Below, one piece after another: positions 13,924-21,880 of a stretch of DNA of 34,824 nucleotides (position 1 is the first letter of the stretch; every line of letters starts with the position of its first letter). The stretch covers positions 1-34,824 of the forward strand of contig CADBRF010000300.1 in NCBI GenBank assembly GCA_902796975.1. Direction: 5' to 3'. The position numbers and the translations under genes were made by a program. Under the pieces are notes generated by a model that ran no database searches, was not told where the DNA came from, and worked only from the letters and a program-made list of their open reading frames with translations. This stretch comes from an uncultured Coriobacteriaceae bacterium (GTDB lineage: Bacteria > Actinomycetota > Coriobacteriia > Coriobacteriales > QAMH01).

Positions 13924-14493
13924 ATGGCACGACCAAAATACACTGAGGGTGATGTTCAGGCGCTCGACAAGCTTGAGCAAGCGTTTTGGGAAGCTCTTGA
14001 GCAAACGCCATACGCAAAGATGAGCGTGCGCGGCATCGTGGCGGCAGCCGGTTTGAACAAGAACACGTTCTACTACCATTTCGGCACGCTCGACGATCTG
14101 GCACGCTATTGCGTGAACCGCAGCCTGCCCTCGGAGCTCGGGAAAATCGTCTTCCTCCAAGGTAGCACTGCTGGGACCAGGGCTTTCGAGCAGGCACTCG
14201 CCTCTCAAACGGTCAAGCGCAAATTTGCTCGCGTCCGCCTTATGCTGTCGCCTAACGCCCAGGCTCTTCAGGGCATCGTTTCTGATGAGCTGGTGAGCAT
14301 ATGGAAATCTATCCTGTCAGAACCCTCGGCAGGAGCAAGCGAGCAGCGCGATCTGCTGCTGAAGTTCGCTGCCGGAGGGCTCGTCAAAGCCCTGCATGGG
14401 AAGCTCGAGTCGGAATACGCGCCCACCGTGGACTCCCTGCGCACGAGCGGGGCCCTCGATGGCCTTATCAAAGCCCTCGAAGACCCCGCCTAA
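13924..14493 (+). CDS. TetR/AcrR family transcriptional regulator
   Basis: 189 aa. The N-terminal TetR helix-turn-helix is clear: MSVRGIVAAAGLNKNTFYYHFGTLDDLARYC (about 37-67). The C-terminal ligand-binding half has no recognisable specificity. GGAGG lies 5 nt before the ATG. It is divergent from the HXXEE membrane protein across a perfect operator, so it likely represses both genes. The ligand is unknown. Confidence 0.9.
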   Translation: MARPKYTEGDVQALDKLEQAFWEALEQTPYAKMSVRGIVAAAGLNKNTFYYHFGTLDDLARYCVNRSLPSELGKIVFLQGSTAGTRAFEQALASQTVKRKFARVRLMLSPNAQALQGIVSDELVSIWKSILSEPSAGASEQRDLLLKFAAGGLVKALHGKLESEYAPTVDSLRTSGALDGLIKALEDPA

Positions 14494-14533
14494 GACCCGG
14501 ACAATCTTTCAGAGCATGAGATATTTGCCGGTA

Positions 14534-14572
14534 GAAAAATCCCGTCCCACGGCAGGTGCCGGGAGACGGGAT
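14534..14572 (-). terminator. Terminator downstream of the 62-aa membrane protein gene
   Basis: On the minus strand ATCCCGTC (14572-14565) pairs with GACGGGAT (14547-14540 region) around a CCCGGCA...TGCCGTGGG loop, followed by TTTTTC. It points leftwards, fitting the small gene that ends at 14620, and may also stop tetR transcripts. Confidence 0.8.
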
Positions 14573-14619
14573 CAGGATGGAACACGTGTGGCAAAAGCAG
14601 CCAGTGTCGCAGCGTCAGC

Positions 14620-14808
14620 TTAGATGAGCATCGTGATTGCCGGAAGGCAGAAGGCGACAACCAGAAGCAGGCACAGGGCGATAACCACTACGAGCTTCAG
14701 AACGTTCTTACGCTTCGCGGAACGCGCTTCCATAAAGGCAGCAAGCTCGGCATCTTCGCGTTCTTGCTTGGTCATGGGCTTTGCGCCCTTTGGATTCTTA
14801 TGAGACAT
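14620..14808 (-). CDS. Small single-pass membrane protein
   Basis: 62 aa: a charged N-terminal half (KNPKGAKPMTKQEREDAELAAF) and one C-terminal transmembrane helix (NVLKLVVVIALCLLLVVAFCLPAI, about 35-58). No family recognised. It sits 36 nt downstream of the amidohydrolase start-side neighbour on the same strand and has a strong terminator. GAGAAGGA lies before the ATG. It is probably real, given the ribosome site and terminator; the function is unknown. Confidence 0.65.
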   Translation of the reverse strand: MSHKNPKGAKPMTKQEREDAELAAFMEARSAKRKNVLKLVVVIALCLLLVVAFCLPAITMLI

Positions 14809-14844
14809 ACATCATCCTTCTCGGGTCAGTTTTCTTCGAGCGAT

Positions 14845-16281
14845 CTACCTGTTGTAGCGGTCCTGGCGATCCTCGTTTGCCTCAGCCACAAGCTTGTCGT
14901 GCAGCGTCGCGTTAGACACCTCGTCACGGATGCGGCGGCGCAGCGCAATCGCGTCGGTCACGACGGTATCCCGGTTGGGACCGTAAACATGGACGAAGTT
15001 GTCGTAGAGGATGCGTCCGTTGACCATCGTCATCATCACATTATCCTGGTTCGCCGTGTAGATAACTGCGGACTCCGGGTTTGACGTGGGGTTCTGATGC
15101 GAGTTGTGCAAGTCGACCGCAATGATATCCGCACGTTTGCCCGGCTCGAGCGAGCCGATGACATCTTCCATTTTCAGAGCGCGGGCGGCATCAATCGTCG
15201 CCATGCGAAGAGCTTTGCGCGAGGTGAGCAGCTGCTTCTTCAAACCGCTGGCAATCGTACGCTGCAGGAGCATGCCGATGCGCATCTCATCAATCACATC
15301 GATGGTGTCGGTCGCGGCAGGAGAGTCAGTGCCAAAACCGCAACGCAGGCCAGCTTCGAGCATCTTGTCAATACGCGGCGTGCCCATACCAAGACGAGCA
15401 GCAATACGAGGGCAGGAAGCCACGGCAACATCGCGGCTCTTGAGAATGGCAATGTCGTCGTCATCGGCATGGATGCAATGCACGGCGAGCACATTAGGCC
15501 CATCGAGAATGCCCCAGTTATAGACATACGTCACCGGAGAGGTACCAGCTGGCAGCCATGGCGGGAAGAAGTCAGCCGTCTCGAGGCTGGACGCGTGCAC
15601 CGAAAACGGCGAGGATCCATAGCGCACGAAATCCGTCTCTTCCTGACTGCCCGCGAGATGCATGGCGATTGGCTTGCTCTCCTTGATCGCATACTCGCCA
15701 ATGGCTCTAAACAGCTCGGGGTGGCAGGCGTAAATTGGGCCAGGAGCAATGCCAAAGTCAACGAGGCTGTCCTTTTGGCTTTTCTCCCACTCGTCAATAG
15801 AGCTTTCGCCCTCTTGCATGACAGTATCGATATGTTCTTTATGGGTCGTCATGACCTCGCGGTAGACGCGAGCACGAAGACCTGCCTCGCGAACAGCCAC
15901 GAGGGGAGCGCCACTTGAGGTGATATCGGCAACGGTGGTAATACCGCTTGCAACTGCTTCGAGCGCACCGAGACGTGACGAGATGACCCAATCATCTGGT
16001 GTGAAGAAGGGCTCGCGTCGCAGAACCTCTCGCTTCCAGTCAGCATAGTGGAGATCCTCAAACATACCACGCAGGGCGGTGTAGCCCAGATGCGTATGCA
16101 GGTCAACGAAGCCAGGCATGAGGGCCGCCTGGCCAAAATCACGAACCTCTTCATCGGGGTATTGCTCGCGCATGGAACCGAACGGACCGATGTCAACGAT
16201 GCTGTCCCCGCGAACGAGAATAGCGCCATGCTCGATATACGACGAGGTAATCGGAATAACGTATTTAGATGTTAGAAGCAT
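14845..16281 (-). CDS. Amidohydrolase, MTA/SAH- or chlorohydrolase-like deaminase
   Basis: 478-aa metal-dependent amidohydrolase (TIM barrel). Metal-binding residues appear in order: H62/H64 (DLHTHLGYTALRG), H208 (MHLAGSQEE), H268/H271 (VHCIHADD) and D319 (FGTDSPAATD). The pattern fits the MtaD/TrzA/SsnA group, which deaminate 5'-methylthioadenosine, S-adenosylhomocysteine or guanine-like substrates. The C-terminal strand-rich region (LEPGKRADIIAVDL) is typical. AGGAG lies 9 nt before the ATG. It is 39 nt after the hypothetical gene upstream. The exact substrate cannot be told from sequence. Confidence 0.85.
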   Translation of the reverse strand: MLLTSKYVIPITSSYIEHGAILVRGDSIVDIGPFGSMREQYPDEEVRDFGQAALMPGFVDLHTHLGYTALRGMFEDLHYADWKREVLRREPFFTPDDWVISSRLGALEAVASGITTVADITSSGAPLVAVREAGLRARVYREVMTTHKEHIDTVMQEGESSIDEWEKSQKDSLVDFGIAPGPIYACHPELFRAIGEYAIKESKPIAMHLAGSQEETDFVRYGSSPFSVHASSLETADFFPPWLPAGTSPVTYVYNWGILDGPNVLAVHCIHADDDDIAILKSRDVAVASCPRIAARLGMGTPRIDKMLEAGLRCGFGTDSPAATDTIDVIDEMRIGMLLQRTIASGLKKQLLTSRKALRMATIDAARALKMEDVIGSLEPGKRADIIAVDLHNSHQNPTSNPESAVIYTANQDNVMMTMVNGRILYDNFVHVYGPNRDTVVTDAIALRRRIRDEVSNATLHDKLVAEANEDRQDRYNR

Positions 16282-16320
16282 GTGATGACTCCTGTCCCAT
16301 CGAACGAGCTTTTGGCATTT

Positions 16321-16938
16321 CTACTCTTCGGTTTCTTCTTGCTCCGTCTTTTCGGACTTTTTCCAAGGTGCATGGAAACCACGCTTAGATTTCGCGCCAG
16401 CAGCTTTCTGCTCCTCGATTTGAGCGTCTATACGCTTTGCCTTGCGTTTAGAGAGATTTGCGGCGTCCGCTTCAGCCTTCTTACGGTACTTGCGCATCTT
16501 GCCAAGATCCATATAAAGAGCCAAGAAGATAGCGCCGTAGCTCAAGATAAGAAGAACAAGCGTGATGTTGGTTTGCATGCTGTAGAGAGGCTCTGGCAGT
16601 CTGTCCTGTCCGGCTAGCCAGCCAACAAGCCACGAAAGCGCAACTGCAACAAAGGCAACGATGATGGACCCAATCCAGATACGGCGATAACGCTTGTACT
16701 GGGGAGATTTCGCCGACTCAACCAGCAGAGCCGATTCGCGATCGAGCGCGGCTCGGCGTTGAGCGCGCGACTCCTCTTTTATCGTCTTTGCATCTTTGGG
16801 TTTCTTCTTATCTCTCGAAGGAACATAAACAGAGGAGGCTGCCCTCGTTGCCGGCTTTGCGGAGGAAGCGGATTTGCGAGTCGCACCCTTGTGCTCATGG
16901 TTCTGATTGCGTGGATTGTTGAAGCTTCGTTGGCTCAT
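16321..16938 (-). CDS. Basic two-helix membrane protein, function unknown
   Basis: 205 aa. A basic N-terminal 85 residues is followed by two hydrophobic segments (about 87-110, IWIGSIIVAFVAVALSWLVG, and about 126-145, LVLLILSYGAIFLALYM), then a highly charged coiled-coil-like C terminus rich in K/E. Both ends would be cytoplasmic. I do not recognise the family. It sits between purC (46 nt upstream) and the amidohydrolase on the same strand and may belong to their transcript. Confidence 0.7.
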   Translation of the reverse strand: MSQRSFNNPRNQNHEHKGATRKSASSAKPATRAASSVYVPSRDKKKPKDAKTIKEESRAQRRAALDRESALLVESAKSPQYKRYRRIWIGSIIVAFVAVALSWLVGWLAGQDRLPEPLYSMQTNITLVLLILSYGAIFLALYMDLGKMRKYRKKAEADAANLSKRKAKRIDAQIEEQKAAGAKSKRGFHAPWKKSEKTEQEETEE

Positions 16939-16984
16939 TGATACGTATTACCTTTCGTTGTAACGCTCGTTGGCGATGCGGACG

Positions 16985-17869
16985 TTAGCGCGAGCTCTTA
17001 GGGACAAATTTCTTGCCCGTGATAAGCTCGTACGCCTGCACGTACTTCTTGGACGTTGCCTCGATGATATCTGTAGACAGGTGGGGCGGGTTGCCAGTGC
17101 GATCCCAGTGGGCATCAAGCCAGTTACGCACGAACTGCTTGTCGAAACTCGGCTGGACCTCGCCTTCCTTGTAGCCCTCCATGGGCCAGAAACGGGAGGA
17201 GTCTGGGGTGAGTACTTCGTCGGCAAGCGTCAGCTGGCCATTAACCAGACCAAACTCGAACTTTGTGTCGGCGATGATGATGCCGCGGTCAGCTGCATAG
17301 GCTGCAGCGGTCTTGTAGACCTTGAGGGAGGCGTCGCGCAGGCTTGCGGCTGCGTCCTCGCCCAGGAGCTCAACGGTGCGCTCGTAGGAGACGTTCTCAT
17401 CATGGTCGCCGATAGCGGCCTTCGTGGACGGGGTGTAGATAGGCTCAGGAATCTTGCTTGCCTCTACGAGGCCGGTTGGGAGCTTGATACCGCAGACTTC
17501 GCCCGTAGCCTTGTAGCTCTTGAGGCCACTTCCGGTGAGATAGCCACGCACGATGCACTCGACAGGGTACATATCGGCCTTCTTGACCAGCATGAAACGG
17601 CCATTCAGCCAGTCTGCATAGGGTGCGAAACGCTCAGGCAGATCGTTCACATCGGTGCTGATGAGATGATTGGCAATGGTGTCTTTGAGCAGGTCAAACC
17701 AGAAGAGCGAAAGCTGTGTGAGCACCTCGCCCTTATGGGGAATCTCGTCTTCGAGGATATAGTCAAATGCCGAAATTCGGTCAGTTGCCACAATAAGCAG
17801 CGTGTCTCCCAAATCGTAGAGATCGCGAACCTTACCCTGAGAGTCGGGCCTCAGAACCTGTTCGTCCAC
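16985..17869 (-). CDS. purC: SAICAR synthetase PurC
   Basis: Catalyses ATP-dependent joining of CAIR and aspartate to SAICAR in purine synthesis. The N terminus VLRPDSQGKVRDLYDLGD, then TDRISAFDYIL, EIPHKGEVLTQLSLFWFDLL, VRGYLTGSGLKSY and IIADTKFEFGL are PurC signatures. At 294 aa it is of the long actinobacterial type. The start is uncertain: an in-frame ATG at 17902 adds 11 residues, but it abuts a 6-bp hairpin and has a poor ribosome site, while the GTG at 17869 follows AGGAAGG by 9 nt. Confidence 0.94.
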   Translation of the reverse strand: MDEQVLRPDSQGKVRDLYDLGDTLLIVATDRISAFDYILEDEIPHKGEVLTQLSLFWFDLLKDTIANHLISTDVNDLPERFAPYADWLNGRFMLVKKADMYPVECIVRGYLTGSGLKSYKATGEVCGIKLPTGLVEASKIPEPIYTPSTKAAIGDHDENVSYERTVELLGEDAAASLRDASLKVYKTAAAYAADRGIIIADTKFEFGLVNGQLTLADEVLTPDSSRFWPMEGYKEGEVQPSFDKQFVRNWLDAHWDRTGNPPHLSTDIIEATSKKYVQAYELITGKKFVPKSSR

Positions 17870-17902
17870 AGCCACACACCTTCCTACTCGTTCTTCATCC
17901 AT

Positions 17903-17924
17903 CCAGCCTTAAACAAGCGGCTGG
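17903..17924 (-). repeat. Hairpin upstream of purC
   Basis: CCAGCC (17924-17919 on the minus strand) pairs with GGCTGG (17908-17903) around a 10-nt loop and ends immediately before the upstream candidate ATG of purC. It has no T-run, so it is not a standard terminator. It may affect start choice or be a remnant of a regulatory leader. Confidence 0.4.
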
Positions 17925-18031
17925 GAAACGACGCTTATTGTAATGCCGCGCGGCGCGCTTAGCACGCTGCACGGCAACATTGAACGCACAAACGCTGGAA
18001 TCAACTGGTCACGCGTCACTTGCGCGACGTG

Positions 18032-19417
18032 TCACCTCTCTACGCTGTGTTTGCCCTTGGGCTCTTTGCTCTTGGAGTCGCCCCAAAAACTTGTCGGAAC
18101 CTTCAGACCGAAAAGCGTCAGTTGCCTGCCATCAATATCCTCGGCGCCCGGTGTATGGGATTCTTCTTCGCGCTTCTGCAGCTTGGCGAGTTTCTCCGCC
18201 TCTTTCCGCGTGCGGTCTTGTTCCTTGGTGGCTTTGCGAAGCTCCTTGCTCGCCTTCTTGAATTCCTTCCGCTCGCGGTCAAGCTCTTTTCGGGCAGCAC
18301 GCGCAGAAGGGCTCATATCGAAGAGACTCGGCGAGGTCGAAGAAAGGGAAACACGGGAGGGATCCTTCTCGGAGAGGGGGATTGAAATGGTGAAAGTGCT
18401 GCCCTCGCCTTTGACGCTCTCCACAGTGACTTCGCCTCTGTGCTGGTCTGCAACCTCGCGCACAAGCGAGAGACCGATGCCCAGTCCACCCGTTCCCGTG
18501 GCGCGTGCGCTATCCGCTCGCCAGAAGCGGGAGAACACCTGCTTAAGGTCTTCCTCCGCTATGCCAATTCCGGTGTCCGTCACGCTCACGGACGCGTTGC
18601 CGTTCTCCCGTTCGAGCGAGATGAAGATGGAACCGCCCTCGGGTGTGTACCGAACAGCGTTGGAGACGAGATTGCCGATGGCCTGGTTGATGAGGTCGCG
18701 ATCGCCTTCGATGTGGACGTCGGGATCAACCCGCGAGCGCAGTGTCAGACCGACGGAGTCGATGAGGGCTTCATGGCCCATAACGAGGTGCTCAACGAGA
18801 TCCGAGAGGTTGATGTCTTCGACCTTGAGCTTGAGCATGCCGTTTTCGAGGCGGTTGAGGTGGAGCAGGGCATCGACGAGCCTGCCCAGCCTGCGCGACT
18901 CCTGAGCAAGCGTGGCAAGGCGCTCTTCGTCGGCCTCGAACACACCGTCTTGGATTGCCTCGACCGTAGCCTGGATTGCCTGGATGGGTGTGCGCAGCTC
19001 ATGCGCCACGTCGCCGATGAGCTGACGTTCGAGGTTGTGGTCACGCTCGACAGATTCGGCCATGTTATCGAACGTTTCGCCCAGCTGGTTCAAGTCGTCA
19101 TCGCCATGCAGGTCAGACCGTGCGGAGAGATCGCCGTTTTGAATCTTCTTGGCGGCGGAGGAAATGCGCGAAACCGGTTCCACGACGCGACTCGCAACAT
19201 ATGTGCCGACGAGCGCGGAAATGATGAGGGAAATCGCCGCACCCATGGCAAGTCCGAAATAGATATCGGCATCGGTAAGCTCTGGCCCCCGATGCATGTT
19301 CCATCCGATGAGCACCATCGATGCGGTGATGAGCACCGAAAGAACCGACGCGAGAATGAACGAGACAGTTACATAGGCGCCGAAGGATGTCTTACGGGAA
19401 GGCTTCTGTTTGCCCAT
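18032..19417 (-). CDS. Sensor histidine kinase, BaeS/PhoR-like, with a charged C-terminal tail
   Basis: 461 aa. Two transmembrane helices (about 16-38 and 52-72) leave an outside loop of only about 13 residues. HAMP follows (73-125), then HisKA with H139 (GDVAHELRTP), and HATPase with N253 (NLVSNAVRYTPEGG), DTGIGI (281-286) and GLGIGLSLV. After residue 350 there is an unusual tail: a Lys/Glu-rich coiled coil (about 371-418), then RQLTLFGLKVPTSFWG. The gene is 8 nt after its response regulator. The tiny loop suggests membrane- or partner-based sensing. Confidence 0.92.
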   Translation of the reverse strand: MGKQKPSRKTSFGAYVTVSFILASVLSVLITASMVLIGWNMHRGPELTDADIYFGLAMGAAISLIISALVGTYVASRVVEPVSRISSAAKKIQNGDLSARSDLHGDDDLNQLGETFDNMAESVERDHNLERQLIGDVAHELRTPIQAIQATVEAIQDGVFEADEERLATLAQESRRLGRLVDALLHLNRLENGMLKLKVEDINLSDLVEHLVMGHEALIDSVGLTLRSRVDPDVHIEGDRDLINQAIGNLVSNAVRYTPEGGSIFISLERENGNASVSVTDTGIGIAEEDLKQVFSRFWRADSARATGTGGLGIGLSLVREVADQHRGEVTVESVKGEGSTFTISIPLSEKDPSRVSLSSTSPSLFDMSPSARAARKELDRERKEFKKASKELRKATKEQDRTRKEAEKLAKLQKREEESHTPGAEDIDGRQLTLFGLKVPTSFWGDSKSKEPKGKHSVER

Positions 19418-19425
19418 ACGCTAGC

Positions 19426-20151
19426 CTACTTCTTCTGTGTGCTATGTGCCGTGGGATCCTCAAAACGGTAGCCTACACCGTGCACGGTATAGAGCCAGGT
19501 GGGATGCTTCGGATCGTCCCCAAGCTTGGCACGAAGATTCTTGATATGGCTGTCGATGGTGCGCTCATAGCCCTCGAAGTCGTAGCCGAGCACCTTCTCC
19601 ACGAGCTCCATGCGAGTGCAGACACGGCCTGGATAGCGGGAGAGCGTGGTGAGCAGCTTGAACTCGCTAGCGGTGAGGTCGATTTCCTCGCCTTTCACGA
19701 AGACCCTGTGGCCGGAAAGGTCGATGGTGAGATCGCCGTAGGTAAGAACCTCGCGCTGCGGCTCTGCATCGGCGTGAGCACGCCGGAGGAGAGCACGCAC
19801 GCGGGCGACAAGCTCGCGCGGGGAGAAGGGCTTGACGAGGTAGTCGTCTGCACCCAGCTCCAGACCGATGGTGCGGTCTTCCACTTCGCCCTTTGCGGTG
19901 AGCATGATGATGGGCACTTCCGACTTATCACGGATGACGCGGCAGACCTTCTCGCCTGGGACCTTTGGAAGCATAAGGTCGAGGATGACGAGGTCAAAGT
20001 TGTGCATCTCGAATTCGTCGATTGCCTGCTGCCCGTCGTAAGCAGCGGTAACCCAGTAATTCTCGCGTTTGAGGTAGGCGGCAACAGCGTCGCTAATCGC
20101 CTTCTCATCCTCCACGAGCAAGATACGACGTGAATCAGCACCCATGTCCAC
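19426..20151 (-). CDS. OmpR/PhoB-family response regulator
   Basis: 241 aa. Receiver domain: acidic pocket at E14-D15, phospho-acceptor D58 (VILDLMLPK), T/K at MLTAKGEV, then a winged-helix DNA-binding domain (about 140-238) with RVCTRMELVEKVLGYD and YERTIDSHIKNLRAKLGDD. A GTG start at 20151 is chosen because AAAGGAG lies 7 nt upstream of it; the ATG at 20145 is 13 nt away. It forms a two-component system with the kinase 8 nt downstream. Confidence 0.93.
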   Translation of the reverse strand: MDMGADSRRILLVEDEKAISDAVAAYLKRENYWVTAAYDGQQAIDEFEMHNFDLVILDLMLPKVPGEKVCRVIRDKSEVPIIMLTAKGEVEDRTIGLELGADDYLVKPFSPRELVARVRALLRRAHADAEPQREVLTYGDLTIDLSGHRVFVKGEEIDLTASEFKLLTTLSRYPGRVCTRMELVEKVLGYDFEGYERTIDSHIKNLRAKLGDDPKHPTWLYTVHGVGYRFEDPTAHSTQKK

Positions 20152-20193
20152 TGTGGTGCTCCTTTCGCTTGTTTTCAAAACCGCGCGATGCGG

Positions 20194-20221
20194 TATATAC
20201 ATGAAAAAGTTTACCATTCAA
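20194..20221 (-). promoter_or_regulatory. Promoter of the two-component system
   Basis: Minus strand TTGAAT (20221-20216), 16-nt spacer, TATATA (20199-20194), about 43 nt upstream of the response-regulator GTG. A perfect 12-bp palindrome AGCGCCGGCGCT (20225-20236) sits just upstream of the -35 and could bind a regulator, perhaps the response regulator itself; this is speculation. Confidence 0.55.
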
Positions 20222-20294
20222 GAAAGCGCCGGCGCTAACCGTCACCTAGTCGCCATATAAATAAATGCGTTTACCTGCACGGCTCACTGATGAA

Positions 20295-21527
20295 CTAGAT
20301 GCTCACGGGCTCAATCTTGCGGAGCACCACCAGGGAAACTTCGTTTTCGCCTTCGAGGCGCGTAATGGTGGCGTAGTTGTAAACGGCGTTTGTCTCGCCA
20401 AGCACGACAGGATAATCGCCCTGGTTCTCAGTGCCGCTGGGCGCGTCAATTGTGAAATAGCGCTTTCGGGTCATGTCTACAAACACCGTGCGCGAGCCTG
20501 ATTTGCAGCAGAGCCACCCGCGGCAGTAGCCCGGCGGCGTGATGGGGGTCTTGATGAGCCGGAGCCACTGGGACCCGTCAGCTGAATAGTAAGTGCCCAC
20601 GTTGAAGATGCCATCCCCATAGTCGTAGGACGCCTTGATGCCAAAAGCAAAGCGATTGCGCAGGTAGATGGCAGATTGTGGCCGATAGCCGCGGGGCATT
20701 GCCTGACTTGCCACAGCCGCTCCATTTGTGAAGGCCGTGAGCTGGTAGATGACCCCCGACGCATCCGCGCGAGGCATGGCGCAGATGGTGTCGCCATTAC
20801 TGTAGAGGCCGCCATTGAACCTGCCATGCGAGGTATAAGCCGTTGAGACGGAGCCGCCATTTGCAATCTTGAGCAAAGAATCCTCTTTGGTCTTGGAACC
20901 CTTTTCGGCAGGTTGGACAATCCAATAGACCGTCCCGAGCGAGCACGTGATCTCGGGCGCGTCATAGTTCGCGTCGCCCTCGTCGAGCAGGGAGACCTGA
21001 CCCAGCGCAAGGCCATTGATGGGGGCGGAGTAGACACGCCAGTCGCCGGTAAGGTAATTGCTCTCAACCCAGCCCAGCACGGTATCCCCGCATCCAACGC
21101 CGTAGATGCTATAGCCCTCGCTGTGCCCCTGGGCCTTATCGAGAACCTGGCGCATGGTGCCATTGGCGAGGTTCACGAGCGAGACCGTGGAGAGCGGCTT
21201 GGCGGTTTCTCCCACACAGAGCGCCGCCGCCTTTCCCTCGGTTGAGGAGAAGAACATGGTCCCCGTGGGAAACTCAGCCACATCGGTAATCTTGTACATG
21301 GATTTCGGATCATCGATTTCGGAATAGGCGTCGAGCGTCGTGACCGCATCATCCGAGACCGTCAGCACGTCAACGCTGCTATTCGAGCCACCTCTGCTGC
21401 ATCCGGGAAGCACAAATCCCGCAAGGGCGAGCGCTGAGGCTCCCGCAAGAGTACGCACGGCTTCCCGTCGCGTAAAAAGGCGCGGCGGGACCTTCAATGC
21501 GTCTATGTTGTGGGAAGCCTTTGCCAT
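20295..21527 (-). CDS. Tat-type lipoprotein, likely beta-propeller
   Basis: 410 aa. The N terminus has a twin-arginine motif (F-T-R20-R21-E-A-V), a hydrophobic stretch (LAGASALALAGFVL) and a lipobox ending at C43 (LPGC). It should be folded in the cytoplasm, exported by Tat and lipid-anchored. The mature part has repeating strand-rich units with Asp/Gly turns and G-x-x-Y/W motifs, consistent with a beta-propeller; no enzyme motif seen. It lies 9 nt after the TSCPD gene. Function unknown. Confidence 0.8.
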   Translation of the reverse strand: MAKASHNIDALKVPPRLFTRREAVRTLAGASALALAGFVLPGCSRGGSNSSVDVLTVSDDAVTTLDAYSEIDDPKSMYKITDVAEFPTGTMFFSSTEGKAAALCVGETAKPLSTVSLVNLANGTMRQVLDKAQGHSEGYSIYGVGCGDTVLGWVESNYLTGDWRVYSAPINGLALGQVSLLDEGDANYDAPEITCSLGTVYWIVQPAEKGSKTKEDSLLKIANGGSVSTAYTSHGRFNGGLYSNGDTICAMPRADASGVIYQLTAFTNGAAVASQAMPRGYRPQSAIYLRNRFAFGIKASYDYGDGIFNVGTYYSADGSQWLRLIKTPITPPGYCRGWLCCKSGSRTVFVDMTRKRYFTIDAPSGTENQGDYPVVLGETNAVYNYATITRLEGENEVSLVVLRKIEPVSI

Positions 21528-21536
21528 AGTTCGACC

Positions 21537-21806
21537 CTACTGCTCCTGCATCGCTTCCCGGAGGGCTTTTGCGAGCTGGTCAGGGCAGGACGTGGTTTTG
21601 ATGCCGCAGGTAGTGCCCATGAGGCGGTCTGAGACCTCGGCGGCGTCCATGCCCTCGACAAGCTTGCTGATGCCATTGGTGTTGCCGTCGCAGCCACCAA
21701 CGAATTGAACTTTATGAAGGCGCCCTTCATCGTCGAGGGAGAACTTCACCGCCCGCGAGCATGTGCCTTGGTTGCGGTAAACGAAGCTTTTCATTTCCTC
21801 TGCCAT
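21537..21806 (-). CDS. TSCPD domain protein (NrdJ-fragment family)
   Basis: 89 aa. The block GGCDGNTNGISKLVEGMDAAEVSDRLMGTTCG and the TTSCPDQLAKAL motif define the TSCPD family, the C-terminal metal-binding domain of class II ribonucleotide reductase found as stand-alone proteins. Three Cys (C16, C38, C67 region) plus the TSCPD Cys may bind zinc. AAAGGAA lies 5 nt before the ATG at 21806; an upstream TTG would put the site inside the gene. Its cellular role is unknown. Confidence 0.88.
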   Translation of the reverse strand: MAEEMKSFVYRNQGTCSRAVKFSLDDEGRLHKVQFVGGCDGNTNGISKLVEGMDAAEVSDRLMGTTCGIKTTSCPDQLAKALREAMQEQ

Positions 21807-21829
21807 TAGCTTTCCTTTCAAGAGAAGAG

Positions 21830-21862
21830 CTCGGCACAGGGCGCACTATGCCCCATGCCGAG
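21830..21862 (-). repeat. Stable hairpin between purB and the TSCPD gene
   Basis: On the minus strand CTCGGCA (21862-21856) pairs with TGCCGAG (21836-21830), with more pairing inside (GGGC/GCCC). It is followed by CTCTTCTC, not a T-run, so it may be a weak terminator, an attenuator or an RNA-stability element between purB and the TSCPD gene. Confidence 0.45.
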
Positions 21863-21880
21863 TTCAAAGCGTAAGCGGTT

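Noticed and set aside
16970..17962. Plus-strand reading frame of 330 codons over purC
   Set aside because: It is antisense to a clear PurC with all family motifs and shows no protein family features.
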